Below, piece after piece: positions 46,680-56,789 of a stretch of 64,000 nucleotides of DNA. The stretch's first letter is position 1. Each line of letters opens with the position of its first letter. A program made the translations under genes and the position numbers. Below the pieces are notes generated by a model. That model did no database searches. It saw only the letters and a program-made list of their open reading frames with translations, and was not told the DNA's origin. This DNA comes from Solirubrobacterales bacterium (GTDB taxonomy: Bacteria; Actinomycetota; Thermoleophilia; Solirubrobacterales; 70-9). The stretch is taken from NCBI GenBank assembly GCA_025450585.1, contig JANWHD010000033.1, positions 20,134 to 84,133 on the forward strand, given 5' to 3'.

Positions 46680-47282
46680 CTATTCGCCCACGCGGAAGTA
46701 GGAGAAACGGGCAATGCGGATGTTCTCGCCGGTCTTGGCCGCCAGCTCCTGGCGCAGCTCCTCGATCGACTTCGAGTCGTGCTTCTCGGCGTTGACGTGG
46801 GCCTGGTCGAGCAGGGCGACCTCTTTGCCCCACTTGGCGAGCTGCCCCTCGACGATCTTCTCGACGACGTTGTCCGACTTGCCTTCTTCGCGCGCCTTCT
46901 CTTCGAAGACCCGCTTTTCGGCCTCGCGCTCCTCGACGGAGATCTCGTCGGTGGTGACGTACTGGGGGGCGGTCGCCGCGACGTGTAGGGCAACCTCGTA
47001 GGCAAACGCCTTGAAGTCCTCGTTGCGGGCGACGAAGTCGGTCTCGCACTGGACTTCCACCATCGCTCCGACCTTGTCGTTGGCGTGGATGTAGGAGGCG
47101 ACGACGCCCTCGTCCGTCCCCCTCCCTTCGCGCTTCGCGGCAGAGGCCTGGCCCTTCACGCGCAGGATCTCGATCGCGCGGTCCACGTCGCCGTCGGACT
47201 CGCTCAGCGCCGCCTTGCAGTCCATCATCGCCGCCCCGGTCCGATCCCGAAGCGCCTTCACGTCGGCAGCGGTAACGCTCAT
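46680..47282 (-). CDS. tsf: elongation factor Ts
   Basis: [40 protein letters not shown]. Confidence 0.97.
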   Translation of the reverse strand: MSVTAADVKALRDRTGAAMMDCKAALSESDGDVDRAIEILRVKGQASAAKREGRGTDEGVVASYIHANDKVGAMVEVQCETDFVARNEDFKAFAYEVALHVAATAPQYVTTDEISVEEREAEKRVFEEKAREEGKSDNVVEKIVEGQLAKWGKEVALLDQAHVNAEKHDSKSIEELRQELAAKTGENIRIARFSYFRVGE

Positions 47283-48505
47283 TTCCCCTCCTCAGCTTTC
47301 TCCTCAGAAGCCTTCTTCTCGGCGGCAGGCTCAGCAGCCTTCTCCTCCTCGGGAGCTTTCTCGGCGGCGGCAGCCTCCTCAGCCTCCGCCTCAGGAGCTT
47401 TCTCGGGCTCCGCAGCCTTCTCTGCCTCCGCAGGAGCTTTCTCCACCTCCACAGGAGCCTTCTCAGCCGCCTCAGCCTTTGCCGCTTCCTCTGCGGGTGG
47501 CGTGGGGCTGGGGGCCTCGCCCGCAGCCTGCGAGGACGAGGCCGCCTGCCCCGCGACAGGACCCGCAGCCGATACGGCCGGGGCTGCAGGCTGAGTGGCC
47601 GGAGGCGCCGGGGCCGGAGCAGGGGCACTCGGAGCCGGCGCCTTGGCAGCAGCCTGCGCCGCCTCGGCCTGCTTCGCCGCCTCCGCTTCAGCCGCAACTT
47701 TTTTAGCCGCCTCCTCGGCAGCCAACCGCACTTTCTCTTCCTCCTCGCGCTTCTTGCGCTCTTCCTCTTCCTTCTTGCGCCGCTCCATTTCCTCGGCGAT
47801 ACGGCGCTCCTCTTTGACCCGCCAGGCGCTCGAGCCCTCATCGACCGCGCCGCCGATCGTGCCGATCACCAGCTCGCAGGAGCGGATCGCGTCGTCGTTG
47901 CCGGGGATCACGTAGTCGATCGGGATCGGGTCGCAGTTGGTGTCGACCAGGGCGATGATCGGGATCCTCAGGCGAGCCGCCTCGCGCACCGCGATCTCCT
48001 CGGTTTTGAGGTCGGTGACGAAGACGGCGTCGGGCAGGCGCTCCATGTCGCGAACCCCGCCGAGGTTGAACTCGAGCTTGGCGAGTTCGGCCTGCATGCC
48101 CATCCGCTCCTTGGTCGGCAGCAGCTCGAGCTTGCCCTCCTCTCGCCACGTGGTGAGCTCGTGCAGGCGCGCGATCCTGGCGGACATCGTGTTGAAGTTG
48201 GTCAGCAGCCCACCCAGCCAGCGCTGGTTGACGTAGGGCATCTTGCAGCGGTTGGCCCAGTCTTCGACCGGGCCGCGGGCCTGCTTCTTGGTGCCGACGA
48301 AGAGCACGGTGCCGCCGCCGTTAGCCAGCTCGCCGGCGAAGCGGCGCGCGTTCTCCAGCAGCACCTCGGTCTGGACGAGGTCGATGATGTGGATCCCGTC
48401 CAGCTCGCCGAAGATGTAACGGCGCATGTTCGGGTTCCAGCGACGGGTCTGGTGGCCGAAGTGGACTCCGGCCTCCAGCAGCTCTTTGAGGCCTGCCTCA
48501 GGCAT
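47279..48505 (-). CDS. rpsB: 30S ribosomal protein S2 with ~170-aa Ala/Glu/Pro/Lys-rich C-terminal extension
   Basis: [38 protein letters not shown]; charged low-complexity tail; AAGGAGC Shine-Dalgarno. Confidence 0.97.
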   Translation of the reverse strand: MPEAGLKELLEAGVHFGHQTRRWNPNMRRYIFGELDGIHIIDLVQTEVLLENARRFAGELANGGGTVLFVGTKKQARGPVEDWANRCKMPYVNQRWLGGLLTNFNTMSARIARLHELTTWREEGKLELLPTKERMGMQAELAKLEFNLGGVRDMERLPDAVFVTDLKTEEIAVREAARLRIPIIALVDTNCDPIPIDYVIPGNDDAIRSCELVIGTIGGAVDEGSSAWRVKEERRIAEEMERRKKEEEERKKREEEEKVRLAAEEAAKKVAAEAEAAKQAEAAQAAAKAPAPSAPAPAPAPPATQPAAPAVSAAGPVAGQAASSSQAAGEAPSPTPPAEEAAKAEAAEKAPVEVEKAPAEAEKAAEPEKAPEAEAEEAAAAEKAPEEEKAAEPAAEKKASEEKAEEGK

Positions 48506-48636
48506 GGGTGAAGCTCCTTGGGTTGTGAGATGCGTTCCCCGCCGTCCTCCCCGGAATCCGGCTCAACGCCGGTCAGGATCCGGTTCGGCACCGACGGGGG
48601 TCGGTTTCCGAGCCGATGGAGTGTAGAGGGGCGAGG

Positions 48637-49314
48637 CTAGGCGGCGCGGGCCGCCCGCAGAGCGGCCTCGAGATCCGCCGGCAGCTCGGAGGCGAAGCTC
48701 AGCCGCTCGCCGTCGGAGGGATGGTCGAAGGCGAGCCGGTGGGCGTGGAGGAACTGGCGCTCGAGGCCATACTTGCGCTCGCCGCCGTAGGTGACGTCAC
48801 CTGCCAGGGGGTGGCCGATCGCGGCGAAGTGGGCGCGGATCTGGTGCGTGCGGCCGGTCTCCAGCTTGGCCTCGAGGTAGGTCTCGGCGGAGAGCAGCTC
48901 GAGCACCGTGAAGTGCGTCCGCGCCTGGCGCGAGGCCGCGCCGGAGACGGCCATGCGGTGGCGCTGGCGCGAGGCACGCCCGACCGGAGCGTCGATGGTG
49001 CCGGTGCGGGAGGCGAGACGACCGCGTGTCAGGGCGAGGTAGACGCGTTCGACGTCGCGGCGCTGCACCGCTGCCTGCAGCGCCGCGTGGGCCTCGTCGG
49101 TGCGTGCGACGACGAGCAGGCCGCTGGTGCCCTTGTCGAGCCGGTGCACGATCCCCGGGCGCTCGGGGTCGGCTCCGCCGCCGAGCAGGTCACCGAGCTC
49201 GTCGACCAGGGTCGGGCCGCGGTGCGAGGGCGCCGGATGGACGACCATGCCCGCTGGCTTGTCGACCACCGCCAGCGCCTCGTCGGCGTGGACGATCCTC
49301 AGCTCCCCGCTCAT
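48637..49314 (-). CDS. rluD: RluD-family pseudouridine synthase
   Basis: VVDKPAGMVVHPAP, IVHRLDKGTSGLLVVARTD, LETGRTHQIRAHFAAIGHP. Confidence 0.94.
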   Translation of the reverse strand: MSGELRIVHADEALAVVDKPAGMVVHPAPSHRGPTLVDELGDLLGGGADPERPGIVHRLDKGTSGLLVVARTDEAHAALQAAVQRRDVERVYLALTRGRLASRTGTIDAPVGRASRQRHRMAVSGAASRQARTHFTVLELLSAETYLEAKLETGRTHQIRAHFAAIGHPLAGDVTYGGERKYGLERQFLHAHRLAFDHPSDGERLSFASELPADLEAALRAARAA

Positions 49315-49766
49315 CGTGACTCGCGCAGATAGGCGAGGGCGAAAAGGAGGACGCCGGCGGTCACGGCGATGTCGGCGACGTTGAAGGCCGGCCAGCTGCC
49401 GACCTGGATGTAGTCGGTCACGGCGTCGGCGCGAACCCGGTCCACGAGGTTGCCGAGCGCACCTCCGGCGAGCAGCCCAACGGCGACCCACATCCCCCGG
49501 CGGGTCGGGTCCCGGGAGAAGACGACGCCGACCGCGACCAGCGCCAGGATGGGGAGCGCCACCAGGAGGGCCCCTCCACCGCTGGCAAGGCCGAAGGCGA
49601 CGCCGGTGTTGTGCGAGAGCGTCAGTTCCAGCGGGCCGAGGACGTCGACGTCCTCGCCGGGCACGAGCTCGGCCTCGACCACCGCCTTCGCAACCTGGTC
49701 GAGGATGAGGACGAGGCCGGTGAGCGCGCCGGCAAGGCCCCAGGCGCGGGCGCGGGGGCCGGTCAC
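49311..49766 (-). CDS. lspA: signal peptidase II
   Basis: ILDQVAKA, LSHNTGVAFGL, GGALGNLVDRV, WPAFNVADIAVTAG. Confidence 0.95.
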   Translation of the reverse strand: MTGPRARAWGLAGALTGLVLILDQVAKAVVEAELVPGEDVDVLGPLELTLSHNTGVAFGLASGGGALLVALPILALVAVGVVFSRDPTRRGMWVAVGLLAGGALGNLVDRVRADAVTDYIQVGSWPAFNVADIAVTAGVLLFALAYLRESR

Positions 49767-50065
49767 CCTTCGATCAGGCCGACGACGATCGCACGCACGA
49801 TGAAGAGCGTGACCACCCCGATGATCGGGCTCATATCAAGCGCGAAACCGCCACCGCCGAGGGGCGGCAGGAAGCGCCGGAAGAAGTTCAGGTAGGGATC
49901 GGTGGTCTCTTTGACGAAGTCGAGAGTCGCCCGCAACGGCCGGTTGTAGGGCATGCGCGGCACCCAGGAGATCAGCACGTTGAGGAAGATCAGGATGATG
50001 TAGACGAGGAACAGCGCGCTGACGTACGCGGCTATGTCGCTGCGGGCGAGCGCGAGGAGGATCAT
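49763..50065 (-). CDS. YggT-family membrane protein
   Basis: 100 aa; LNVLISWVPRMPYNRP, TDPYLNFFRRFLPPLGG, DMSPIIGVVTLFIVR. Confidence 0.93.
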   Translation of the reverse strand: MILLALARSDIAAYVSALFLVYIILIFLNVLISWVPRMPYNRPLRATLDFVKETTDPYLNFFRRFLPPLGGGGFALDMSPIIGVVTLFIVRAIVVGLIEG

Positions 50066-50802
50066 CCGCGCATCCTCCCCAGCGAGGCCCTCACCGCGGC
50101 TTCGAAAGCCTCCCTGGCGCCTTCGCGGTCGAGTGCCTCCAGCCCGGCCTCGGTGCTGCCCCCGGGCGAGGCCACGGCCTTCCGTACGTCCGCCGGGTGG
50201 CGGACCCGCAACAGCTCCGCCGTCCCCGCGGTCGTCTCCACCACCAGCTCCCTCGCCAGCTCCTCGTCAAGCCCGTCGGCGGCGCCGGCATCGGCGATCG
50301 CCTCGACCGCAAGCGCGAGGTAGGCCGGAGCGCATCCCATCACCGCGGTCGCCGCGTCGAACTGGGAGTCCGGCAGGTCGACCACGTGACCCAGGGTCCC
50401 GAGCATCTCGCGGAGGGCCGGGTCGGGATCCCCGGCCACGCAGAGCACGCCCTTGCGCACCTCGACGCCGACGTTCGGCATCAGCCGGACGACCTCGGCT
50501 CGTGGGAAAGCTGCCGATACCTTCTCCAGCGAAGTCGCACCGAGCAGCGAGACGACCGCCTTCACACCGCCCAGCTCGGCCGCGGCGGTGCCAAGCGCCG
50601 CCGGCTTCACGGCCAGCACGACGACGTCAACGCGCTCCGCGAGCTCGCCGTTCGTGGTGAGAGCCTCCCCACCGACCTCGGCCGCCAGCGTCGCGGCCCG
50701 CCCAGAGCCGCCGTCGGTGAAGACCATCGCCTCCACCGCACCGCGCAACCCACGCGCCATGGCGGCAGCCATGCTGCCCGAGCCGACGAATCCGACGATC
50801 AT
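50062..50802 (-). CDS. proC: pyrroline-5-carboxylate reductase
   Basis: VGFVGSGSMAAAMARGL, MPNVGVEVRKGV, AVMGCAPAYLALAVEAIADAG, VASPGGSTEAGL. Confidence 0.95.
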   Translation of the reverse strand: MIVGFVGSGSMAAAMARGLRGAVEAMVFTDGGSGRAATLAAEVGGEALTTNGELAERVDVVVLAVKPAALGTAAAELGGVKAVVSLLGATSLEKVSAAFPRAEVVRLMPNVGVEVRKGVLCVAGDPDPALREMLGTLGHVVDLPDSQFDAATAVMGCAPAYLALAVEAIADAGAADGLDEELARELVVETTAGTAELLRVRHPADVRKAVASPGGSTEAGLEALDREGAREAFEAAVRASLGRMRG

Positions 50803-50829
50803 CGTCCGGGAGACTAGTCGCAGGCGCAG

Positions 50830-51369
50830 CTAGGACTGGTTGAAGAAGCCTTTGTCGAGGAGGCGTGCCTTCTCCTCGGCGGAGACCTCGACGTTGCGGG
50901 GCGTCAGCAGGAAGATCTTCTCGGCGATCCGCTGCATGCCGCCGTCGAGCGAGTAGGTGAGACCTGAGCAGAAGTCGATCATCCGCTTGGAGAGCTCGTG
51001 GTCGGTCGTCTGCAGGTTGAGGATCACCGGCACCGAGCGCTTGAACTGGTCGGCGACCTGCTGGGCGTCGTTGAAGTTGCGAGGGATGACGAGATGGACC
51101 TGGACGTCGGAGTCGCCGTTGGAGACGGGGCGCAGCGTGCGCGAAGCCGCGATCGGCTCGTCGTCGGCGAAGATGTCGTCGATCTCGTCGCGCTTGGAGC
51201 GCCTCGAGGTGGGCAGGCGGCGCACGTGGCCCGAGTCGCGACGGCCCTCGTGGGCGTCTTCAGTTCCCGTCTCCGGTTCGAAGTCGTCTTCGTACTCGGG
51301 GCCGTAGTCGTGGTCCTCGGCAAGGCCGAAGTAGACCAGCGCTCTATGCCATGTATCGCGTAGGGCCAT
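50830..51369 (-). CDS. sepF: cell division protein SepF
   Basis: VHLVIPRNFNDAQQVADQFKRSVPVILNLQ, DFCSGLTYSLDGGMQRIAEKIFLLTP. Confidence 0.96.
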   Translation of the reverse strand: MALRDTWHRALVYFGLAEDHDYGPEYEDDFEPETGTEDAHEGRRDSGHVRRLPTSRRSKRDEIDDIFADDEPIAASRTLRPVSNGDSDVQVHLVIPRNFNDAQQVADQFKRSVPVILNLQTTDHELSKRMIDFCSGLTYSLDGGMQRIAEKIFLLTPRNVEVSAEEKARLLDKGFFNQS

Positions 51370-51436
51370 GGTTATCGCGTGTTTCGGCCTTCGCAGGCCG
51401 ATTCCTTTACTGATTATGGCTGACTTGGCGCTGTGC

Positions 51437-51524
51437 CCGCGGGTCCTGTCGCTGCAGGGACCCACCGCCCCTTCCGGTCGCTAAAGCGTCCTCAGGGGCG
51501 GTCTCCCCTACAGCGCCACCCGCG
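51437..51524 (-). repeat. structured dispersed element family 2, copy 2 (inverted relative to copy 1)
   Basis: Reverse complement aligns closely with 40094-40183; outer CCCGCGGGT/ACCCGCGGG and inner ACCGCCCC/GGGGCGGT stems. Confidence 0.85.
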
Positions 51525-51534
51525 GGAGATGCGT

Positions 51535-52167
51535 CTAGATGTAGAGCGCTGTGCCCAGGCGGATGATGGTTGCGCCCTCCTGGACGGCGACTTGCCAGTC
51601 CTGGGACGTGCCCATGGAGAGGCGCTGGAGGTTGCGTTGAGCTGCTAGCTCCCGGAGGCGGGTGAAGTAGGGGCGGGAGGACTCGGGGTCTGTGCTGAAC
51701 GGGGGCATTGTCATCAGGCCGACGACGCGCACCGGGCAGCGTTCTATGAAGGCTTCCAGCTCGCTCGGGTCCACCCCGCTCTTGCCCTCCTCGCCGGCGA
51801 CGTTTACCTCGACCAGGACCTCGGTGGCGGGATCGGCGTGGCGGCTGAGTTGCTCCAGGGCCGAGTCGGTGGCTACTGAGTGGATCAGGCGGCAGATTGG
51901 CAGCAGCTGCTTCACCTTGCGGCTCTGCAGATTGCCGATGAAATCCCACTCGAAGGCGCTGCCCCAGCGCTCGTGCTTGGCGACCAGGTCCTGCTGGCGG
52001 TTCTCGCCGACGAGTCGGACGCCCGCCTCGGCGAGGGCGCCCATCTCCTCCAGGGGCACGTACTTGGTGGCGGCGAGGATCTCGACCCCCGGCCCGGCGA
52101 CCTCACGGGCACGCTCCAGGTTGGCGGCGATCTTGGCCGGGTCGAGGCCGTGGATCAGGCCGGGCAC
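51535..52167 (-). CDS. YggS-family PLP homeostasis protein
   Basis: ILAATKYVPLEEM, GENRQQDLVAKH, HSVATDSALEQLSR, GLMTMPPF, LSMGTSQDWQVAVQEGATIIRLGTALY. Confidence 0.94.
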   Translation of the reverse strand: MPGLIHGLDPAKIAANLERAREVAGPGVEILAATKYVPLEEMGALAEAGVRLVGENRQQDLVAKHERWGSAFEWDFIGNLQSRKVKQLLPICRLIHSVATDSALEQLSRHADPATEVLVEVNVAGEEGKSGVDPSELEAFIERCPVRVVGLMTMPPFSTDPESSRPYFTRLRELAAQRNLQRLSMGTSQDWQVAVQEGATIIRLGTALYI

Positions 52168-52168
52168 G

Positions 52169-52828
52169 TCAGGCTCGCCCCGCGTCCAGCCAGACGAGGC
52201 CGCCCTGGCGACCGGGGCCGGCATCACGCCGGTGGGAGAAGAAGAGCTCCCTCTCACAGGAGGTGCAGAGACCGGCGGCCTCCACCTTCCCCACCCCGGC
52301 CTGGCACAGCAGGCGGCTGGCGACCTCGGGCAGGTCGAGCATCCGGCCACTGGCGATCCCTCCGCCGAGGCCGGTGAAGGCGCTGAGCACCTCATCGCCG
52401 ACCTCGTAGCAGCAGGGACCGATCCCAGGACCGATCGCGGCCGAGCCGGCGCCGACGGCATCGACGCCCCGCGCCACGATTCCCGCCGCCAGGCCGCGCC
52501 AGCCACAGTGGAGAATCGCGGCCCCTTCAGGCCCGGCGAGGGCAACCGGCAGGCAGTCCGCCGTGTAGACGAGGGGGGCCACTCCGGGGGCTCTGACCAC
52601 GTGGCCATCGGCCTCGTCTGGTGCTGCCCCCGGCCCATCATGGAAAACTAGCTCGACGCCGTGTACCTGGCGGCTGCTGGGGATCTGCTCGGGTGAGAGG
52701 CCAAGCGCCCCCGCGAGCCGGGCGTGACCATCCTTCAGCGAGCCCGCCGAGCGCGTGGGGAAGGCGGCCGTGGCACCCGGCAGGCACGCCTCCAGCCAGC
52801 GCACCCCGTCCCCTTCACGCCACTCCAT
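52169..52828 (-). CDS. pgeF: peptidoglycan editing factor PgeF / multicopper polyphenol oxidase-like (YfiH)
   Basis: RQVHGVELV, YTADCLPVALAGPEGAAILHCGWRGLAAGIV, GPGIGPCCYEVG. Confidence 0.93.
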   Translation of the reverse strand: MEWREGDGVRWLEACLPGATAAFPTRSAGSLKDGHARLAGALGLSPEQIPSSRQVHGVELVFHDGPGAAPDEADGHVVRAPGVAPLVYTADCLPVALAGPEGAAILHCGWRGLAAGIVARGVDAVGAGSAAIGPGIGPCCYEVGDEVLSAFTGLGGGIASGRMLDLPEVASRLLCQAGVGKVEAAGLCTSCERELFFSHRRDAGPGRQGGLVWLDAGRA

Positions 52829-53939
52829 CGTCGCTCCTCGCCCCCTCCAGGGCCGCGGCCAGCTCCTGCTCCTGACCGGAGATCTCGCCGTCGAGCTTGC
52901 GCCGCAGGGCCTCTCGCAGGCCCCGGCCGAGTGCCGGGCCCTGCGGGACACCGGCCGTCATCAGATCCGAACCGTCGATCTCGAGGCCCACCTCGCGCCA
53001 CTCGGTCAGGTAGCGATCGAGCCACTCTGCGCCCAGCGCCCTGGCGAGAACCAGCTCGACCGGGTCGCGACTCGTCGCCAGATCCACTCCGTCGGAAGGC
53101 CGCTCGGGCCGCGCTTGCGCCAACGCCTCCTCACCGCCCGGAGATCCCAGGGCCGCCGCGAGTAGCGAGCGTGGACGCGGCACCACCCCACTCCAGGGCT
53201 CCGAGCCGAGTAGCTCCGCGGTGCGGGATGCGAGCTCCGCGCCGCCCGGTCTCAGCTCGACCAGCCCCCATTCCGAAAGCAGGGCGAAGGCGTGCGGCGC
53301 CTCGTCCTCCGCCGCGAGCCGAAGCAACTCGGCCTCCCGGCGGTTGTCCGAGACGGTGCCCAGGTCCGCTTCGCGCAGGAGCGTCGCGGTCTCCGGCTCC
53401 GGCTCGAAGCCGAAGCGAGCCGCGTAGCGGGCGGCCCGGATCGCGCGGGTCGGGTCGTCTCCGAAGGAGCGCGGGTGGAGGATGCGCAGCACCCCCGCCT
53501 CGAGGTCCTCGCGACCGCCGTGTGGGTCGATCAGGCGCGGCACCCCCATCAGCGGGATCGCCATCGCGTTGATCGTGAAGTCGCGTCGGGCCAGATCGGC
53601 CTCGACGTGCTCCGCCGGCTCGACCACCGGCAGGGCGCCCGGGCGCGGGTAGCTCTCCGCGCGCGCGCCGGCGATGTCGACCTCGTGCCCGTCCAGCTTC
53701 ACCTTCGCCGTGGAGAAGCGCTCGTGCGCGACGACCTCGGCGCCGAGCAGTCCCGCGAGAGCGGCGGCGTCGCCCTCGACAACGAGGTCGATGTCCGCCC
53801 GTCCACTCCCGAGCAGCAGGTCCCGTACCGCGCCACCGACCAGGTAAACGGGCTCGGTTGCGACCTCGTGCACGGCGGCCAGCTCCGGGTGGACGCGCGC
53901 GAGCGCCTCGGCGAGGCTCTCGCCGGACTCCAGGGCCAT
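52815..53939 (-). CDS. CCA tRNA nucleotidyltransferase / poly(A) polymerase-family protein
   Basis: VYLVGGAVRDLLLGSGRADIDLVVEGD, RRDFTINAMAIPL, ADPTRAIRAARYAARFGF-like core. Confidence 0.92.
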   Translation of the reverse strand: MALESGESLAEALARVHPELAAVHEVATEPVYLVGGAVRDLLLGSGRADIDLVVEGDAAALAGLLGAEVVAHERFSTAKVKLDGHEVDIAGARAESYPRPGALPVVEPAEHVEADLARRDFTINAMAIPLMGVPRLIDPHGGREDLEAGVLRILHPRSFGDDPTRAIRAARYAARFGFEPEPETATLLREADLGTVSDNRREAELLRLAAEDEAPHAFALLSEWGLVELRPGGAELASRTAELLGSEPWSGVVPRPRSLLAAALGSPGGEEALAQARPERPSDGVDLATSRDPVELVLARALGAEWLDRYLTEWREVGLEIDGSDLMTAGVPQGPALGRGLREALRRKLDGEISGQEQELAAALEGARSDDGVA

Positions 53940-54698
53940 CAGAGGCGAACCGGGATGCCGTCGGCTGCGAGGCGCTCCTTCGCCTCGCGCACGCGGTACG
54001 TGCCGTAATGGAAGATCGAGGCACAGAGGACGGCGTCGGCCCCGCCGTCGGCGATTGCCTCGCTCAGGTGCTCGAGCGTGCCGGCTCCGCCCGAGGCGAT
54101 CACCGGGACCGGGACCGCGTCGGCGACCGCGCGGGTCAGCTCGATGTCATACCCGTCGTTGGTGCCGTCGCGGTCCATGCTGGTCAGCAATACCTCTCCG
54201 GCGCCGCGCTGCACCGCTTCACGCGCCCACCCGACCGCGTCCCGCCCCTCCACCTTCTTGCGCCCGCCATTGACGTAGACACCCCAGCCGTCGCCTTCGC
54301 CCTTGGCGTCGATCGCGATCACGACGCACTGGGCGCCGAAGTGGTCCGCCAGCTCGCTCAGCAGCTCGGGCCGCGCCAGGGCCGAGGAGTTGACCGAGAC
54401 CTTGTCGGCGCCGGCGTCGAGCACCGCCTGGGCGTCCTCGACCGAACGGATCCCGCCGCCGATCGTGAAGGGGATGAAGACGTTGTCGGCGGTTCGCCGC
54501 GCCAGCTCGACGATCGTCTCGCGCTTCTCGTGGGAGGCGGTGATGTCGAGGAAGACCAGCTCGTCGGCGCCCTCGGCGTCGTAGCGCTCAGCCAGCTCGA
54601 CAGGATCGCCGGCGTCGCGCAGGCCGACGAAGTTCGTCCCCTTGACCACGCGCCCCGCGTCCACGTCCAGGCATGGGATCACCCGCTTCAAGACCATC
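53939..54698 (-). CDS. hisF: imidazole glycerol phosphate synthase subunit HisF
   Basis: [27 protein letters not shown]6-ATG supports start 54698. Confidence 0.98.
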
Positions 54699-54719
54699 TC
54701 CACACCCTAAACCGCCCTA

Positions 54720-54762
54720 GATGTCGCACTTCCCGTCGCATAGCGAGGGAAAACGCGACATC
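54720..54762. repeat. palindromic hairpin, family 1 copy C
   Basis: GATGTCGCacttCCCgTCGC-ata-GCGAgGGaaaaCGCGACATC. Confidence 0.75.
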
Positions 54763-54793
54763 GCCGCTCCAGCATGCCGATATCGTGATTGCG

Positions 54794-54832
54794 GTCGTAC
54801 TTATTGCCGCGTAGCGGTGGAAAATGCGACCG
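54794..54832. repeat. palindromic hairpin, family 1 copy D (degenerate)
   Basis: GGTCGTACTTATTGCCGC-gta-GCGGTGGAAAATGCGACC; flank ATGCGACCGCTGG as after copy B. Confidence 0.65.
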
Positions 54833-54839
54833 CTGGTGT

Positions 54840-55568
54840 TCAGCGGGTTTGCAGGGCGGTGATGGCTTCGGCGACTGTGAACTTGCGCTCGTATAGGGCT
54901 CGGCCGACTATTGCGCCCTCTACGTTGGGGGCGGCGTTGCGGGCTAGGGCTTCGAGGTGGGAGAGGTTGCCGACTCCGCCCGAGGCGATTAGGTGAGCTT
55001 TCGTGGACGCTGCGATTTGGTTCAGCTCATCGAGCGCTGGGCCCTCCATCGTGCCGTCCACCTCAATCGCGGTGCAGAGGAAGCGGGTGACGCCTCGGGA
55101 GGTCAGCTCCGCGACGGCCTCTACAACCCCCTCCTCACCTGCTTCTGTCCACCCCGCCAGCGCGACTTTGCCGTCGCGGGCGTCAACGGAGACCACGACG
55201 CGCTCGCCGTGTCTCTCCAGTGTGCTTGCCAGAAACTCCGGATCTCGAAGCGCCGCAGTGCCGATCACCACTCGCTCTGCGCCGGCGTCGAGGACCGAGG
55301 CGACCGAGGCGGCGTCGCGCAAGCCGCCGCCTACCTGGATCGGGCACTCGACCCCCACTGCGATTCGCCCGATCGCGTCCAGGTTTTGGGGCTCCCCCGC
55401 CTTCGCCCCGTCCAGGTCGACCACGTGGAGAAACTCCGCGCCTTCTCCAGCCCAGCGCTTGGCCGCGTCGACCGGATCAGCGTCGTAGGCCGTCTCGCGC
55501 TCGTAGTCGCCTTGGGTCAGCCGCACGGCCTGGCCGCCGCGGATGTCGATCGCGGGATAGAGGATCAC
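54840..55568 (-). CDS. hisA: phosphoribosylformimino-5-aminoimidazole carboxamide ribotide isomerase HisA
   Basis: ILYPAIDIRGGQAVRLTQGDY, QVGGGLRD, ASGGVGNLSHLEAL. Confidence 0.97.
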   Translation of the reverse strand: MILYPAIDIRGGQAVRLTQGDYERETAYDADPVDAAKRWAGEGAEFLHVVDLDGAKAGEPQNLDAIGRIAVGVECPIQVGGGLRDAASVASVLDAGAERVVIGTAALRDPEFLASTLERHGERVVVSVDARDGKVALAGWTEAGEEGVVEAVAELTSRGVTRFLCTAIEVDGTMEGPALDELNQIAASTKAHLIASGGVGNLSHLEALARNAAPNVEGAIVGRALYERKFTVAEAITALQTR

Positions 55569-55576
55569 GTCTATGC

Positions 55577-56206
55577 CTACGCTGGGATGGAGGCGCAGAT
55601 GCCGGCGAAGTTGGAGAGCAGCCTCAGGCCCGCCGCGCTCGACTTCTCCGGGTGGAACTGGACGCCGAAGACGTTGTCGCGCTCGGCGGCGCAGGCGAAG
55701 CGGGCGCCGTACTCTGCCGTGCCAAGCAGGTCAGCCGGCTCGGGATGGGGCGCGAAGGAGTGGACGAGGTAGAAGGGGGTCTCGGAGTCGATCCCCTCGG
55801 CGAGGCGAGACTCGCGCTCCCAGCGGATCGGCGACCAGCCGATGTGCGGAACCTTGAGCCCGGGCGCGTCGAGCTCCGCGACCTCGCCGGGCAGCAGGCC
55901 GAGGCCCTCGGCCCCGCCCAGCTCCGTGGTCGAGTCGAAGAGCAGCTGCAGCCCCAGGCAGATGCCGAGGATTGGCGTGCCGGCGTCGCGACGCTCGCGG
56001 ACCAGCTCGTCAAGGCCAAGCTTTCGAACGCCCTCCATCGCTTTGGGGAAGGCGCCGACACCGGGCAGGATCAGGCCATCGGCGGCGCGAACCGTCGCCG
56101 CGTCGCTGGCGATCGTCGCGGTCGCACCGACGTGCTCGAGCGCCTTCTCGACCGAGCGCAGGTTGCCCATGCCGTAGTCGAGGATGCAGATGCGCGCATT
56201 ACTCAC
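55577..56206 (-). CDS. hisH: imidazole glycerol phosphate synthase subunit HisH
   Basis: [58 protein letters not shown]. Confidence 0.97.
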   Translation of the reverse strand: MSNARICILDYGMGNLRSVEKALEHVGATATIASDAATVRAADGLILPGVGAFPKAMEGVRKLGLDELVRERRDAGTPILGICLGLQLLFDSTTELGGAEGLGLLPGEVAELDAPGLKVPHIGWSPIRWERESRLAEGIDSETPFYLVHSFAPHPEPADLLGTAEYGARFACAAERDNVFGVQFHPEKSSAAGLRLLSNFAGICASIPA

Positions 56207-56789
56207 TGAGGGTCCCCTTGGTCGACGGCACGCCGCTCTCGTCGGGGTCGACGGAGACCGCCACGCGCAGCGCGCGGGCGAAGGCCTTGAAGCAGGCCTC
56301 GATCATGTGGTGGGCGTTGCTGCCGTAGCGGACCGATACATGCAGGGTCAGCTTGGCGCTGTTGGAGACGGCGCGGAAGAACTCCTCGGCAAGCTCGGTG
56401 TCGAAGCCGGCGATCGAGGTCGTCGGCAGGTCGGCGTCGAAGACGCAGTGCGGCCGGCCCGAGATGTCTATCGCGCACTCAGCCAGCGACTCGTCCATCG
56501 GCACCACGGCCGAACCGTAGCGCCGGATCCCGGCCCGGTCGCCGAGCGCCTGGTCGAGCGCCTGTCCGAGCACGATGCCGACGTCCTCCACCGTGTGGTG
56601 CGCGCCGGTCTCGAGGTCGCCGTTGGCCTCGACCTTCAGGCCCAGGCGTCCGTGGCGGGCGAGCAGGTCGAGCATGTGGTCGAGGAAGCCGACCCCCGTG
56701 GCGGAGCTCGACTCGCCCCCATCGAGGTCGAGGGAAAGCTTGATCTGGGTCTCGGCCGTGCTGCGCTCTTTTGTCGCTGTTCTGCTCAT
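56199..56789 (-). CDS. hisB: imidazoleglycerol-phosphate dehydratase
   Basis: [46 protein letters not shown]. Confidence 0.97.
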   Translation of the reverse strand: MSRTATKERSTAETQIKLSLDLDGGESSSATGVGFLDHMLDLLARHGRLGLKVEANGDLETGAHHTVEDVGIVLGQALDQALGDRAGIRRYGSAVVPMDESLAECAIDISGRPHCVFDADLPTTSIAGFDTELAEEFFRAVSNSAKLTLHVSVRYGSNAHHMIEACFKAFARALRVAVSVDPDESGVPSTKGTLSE

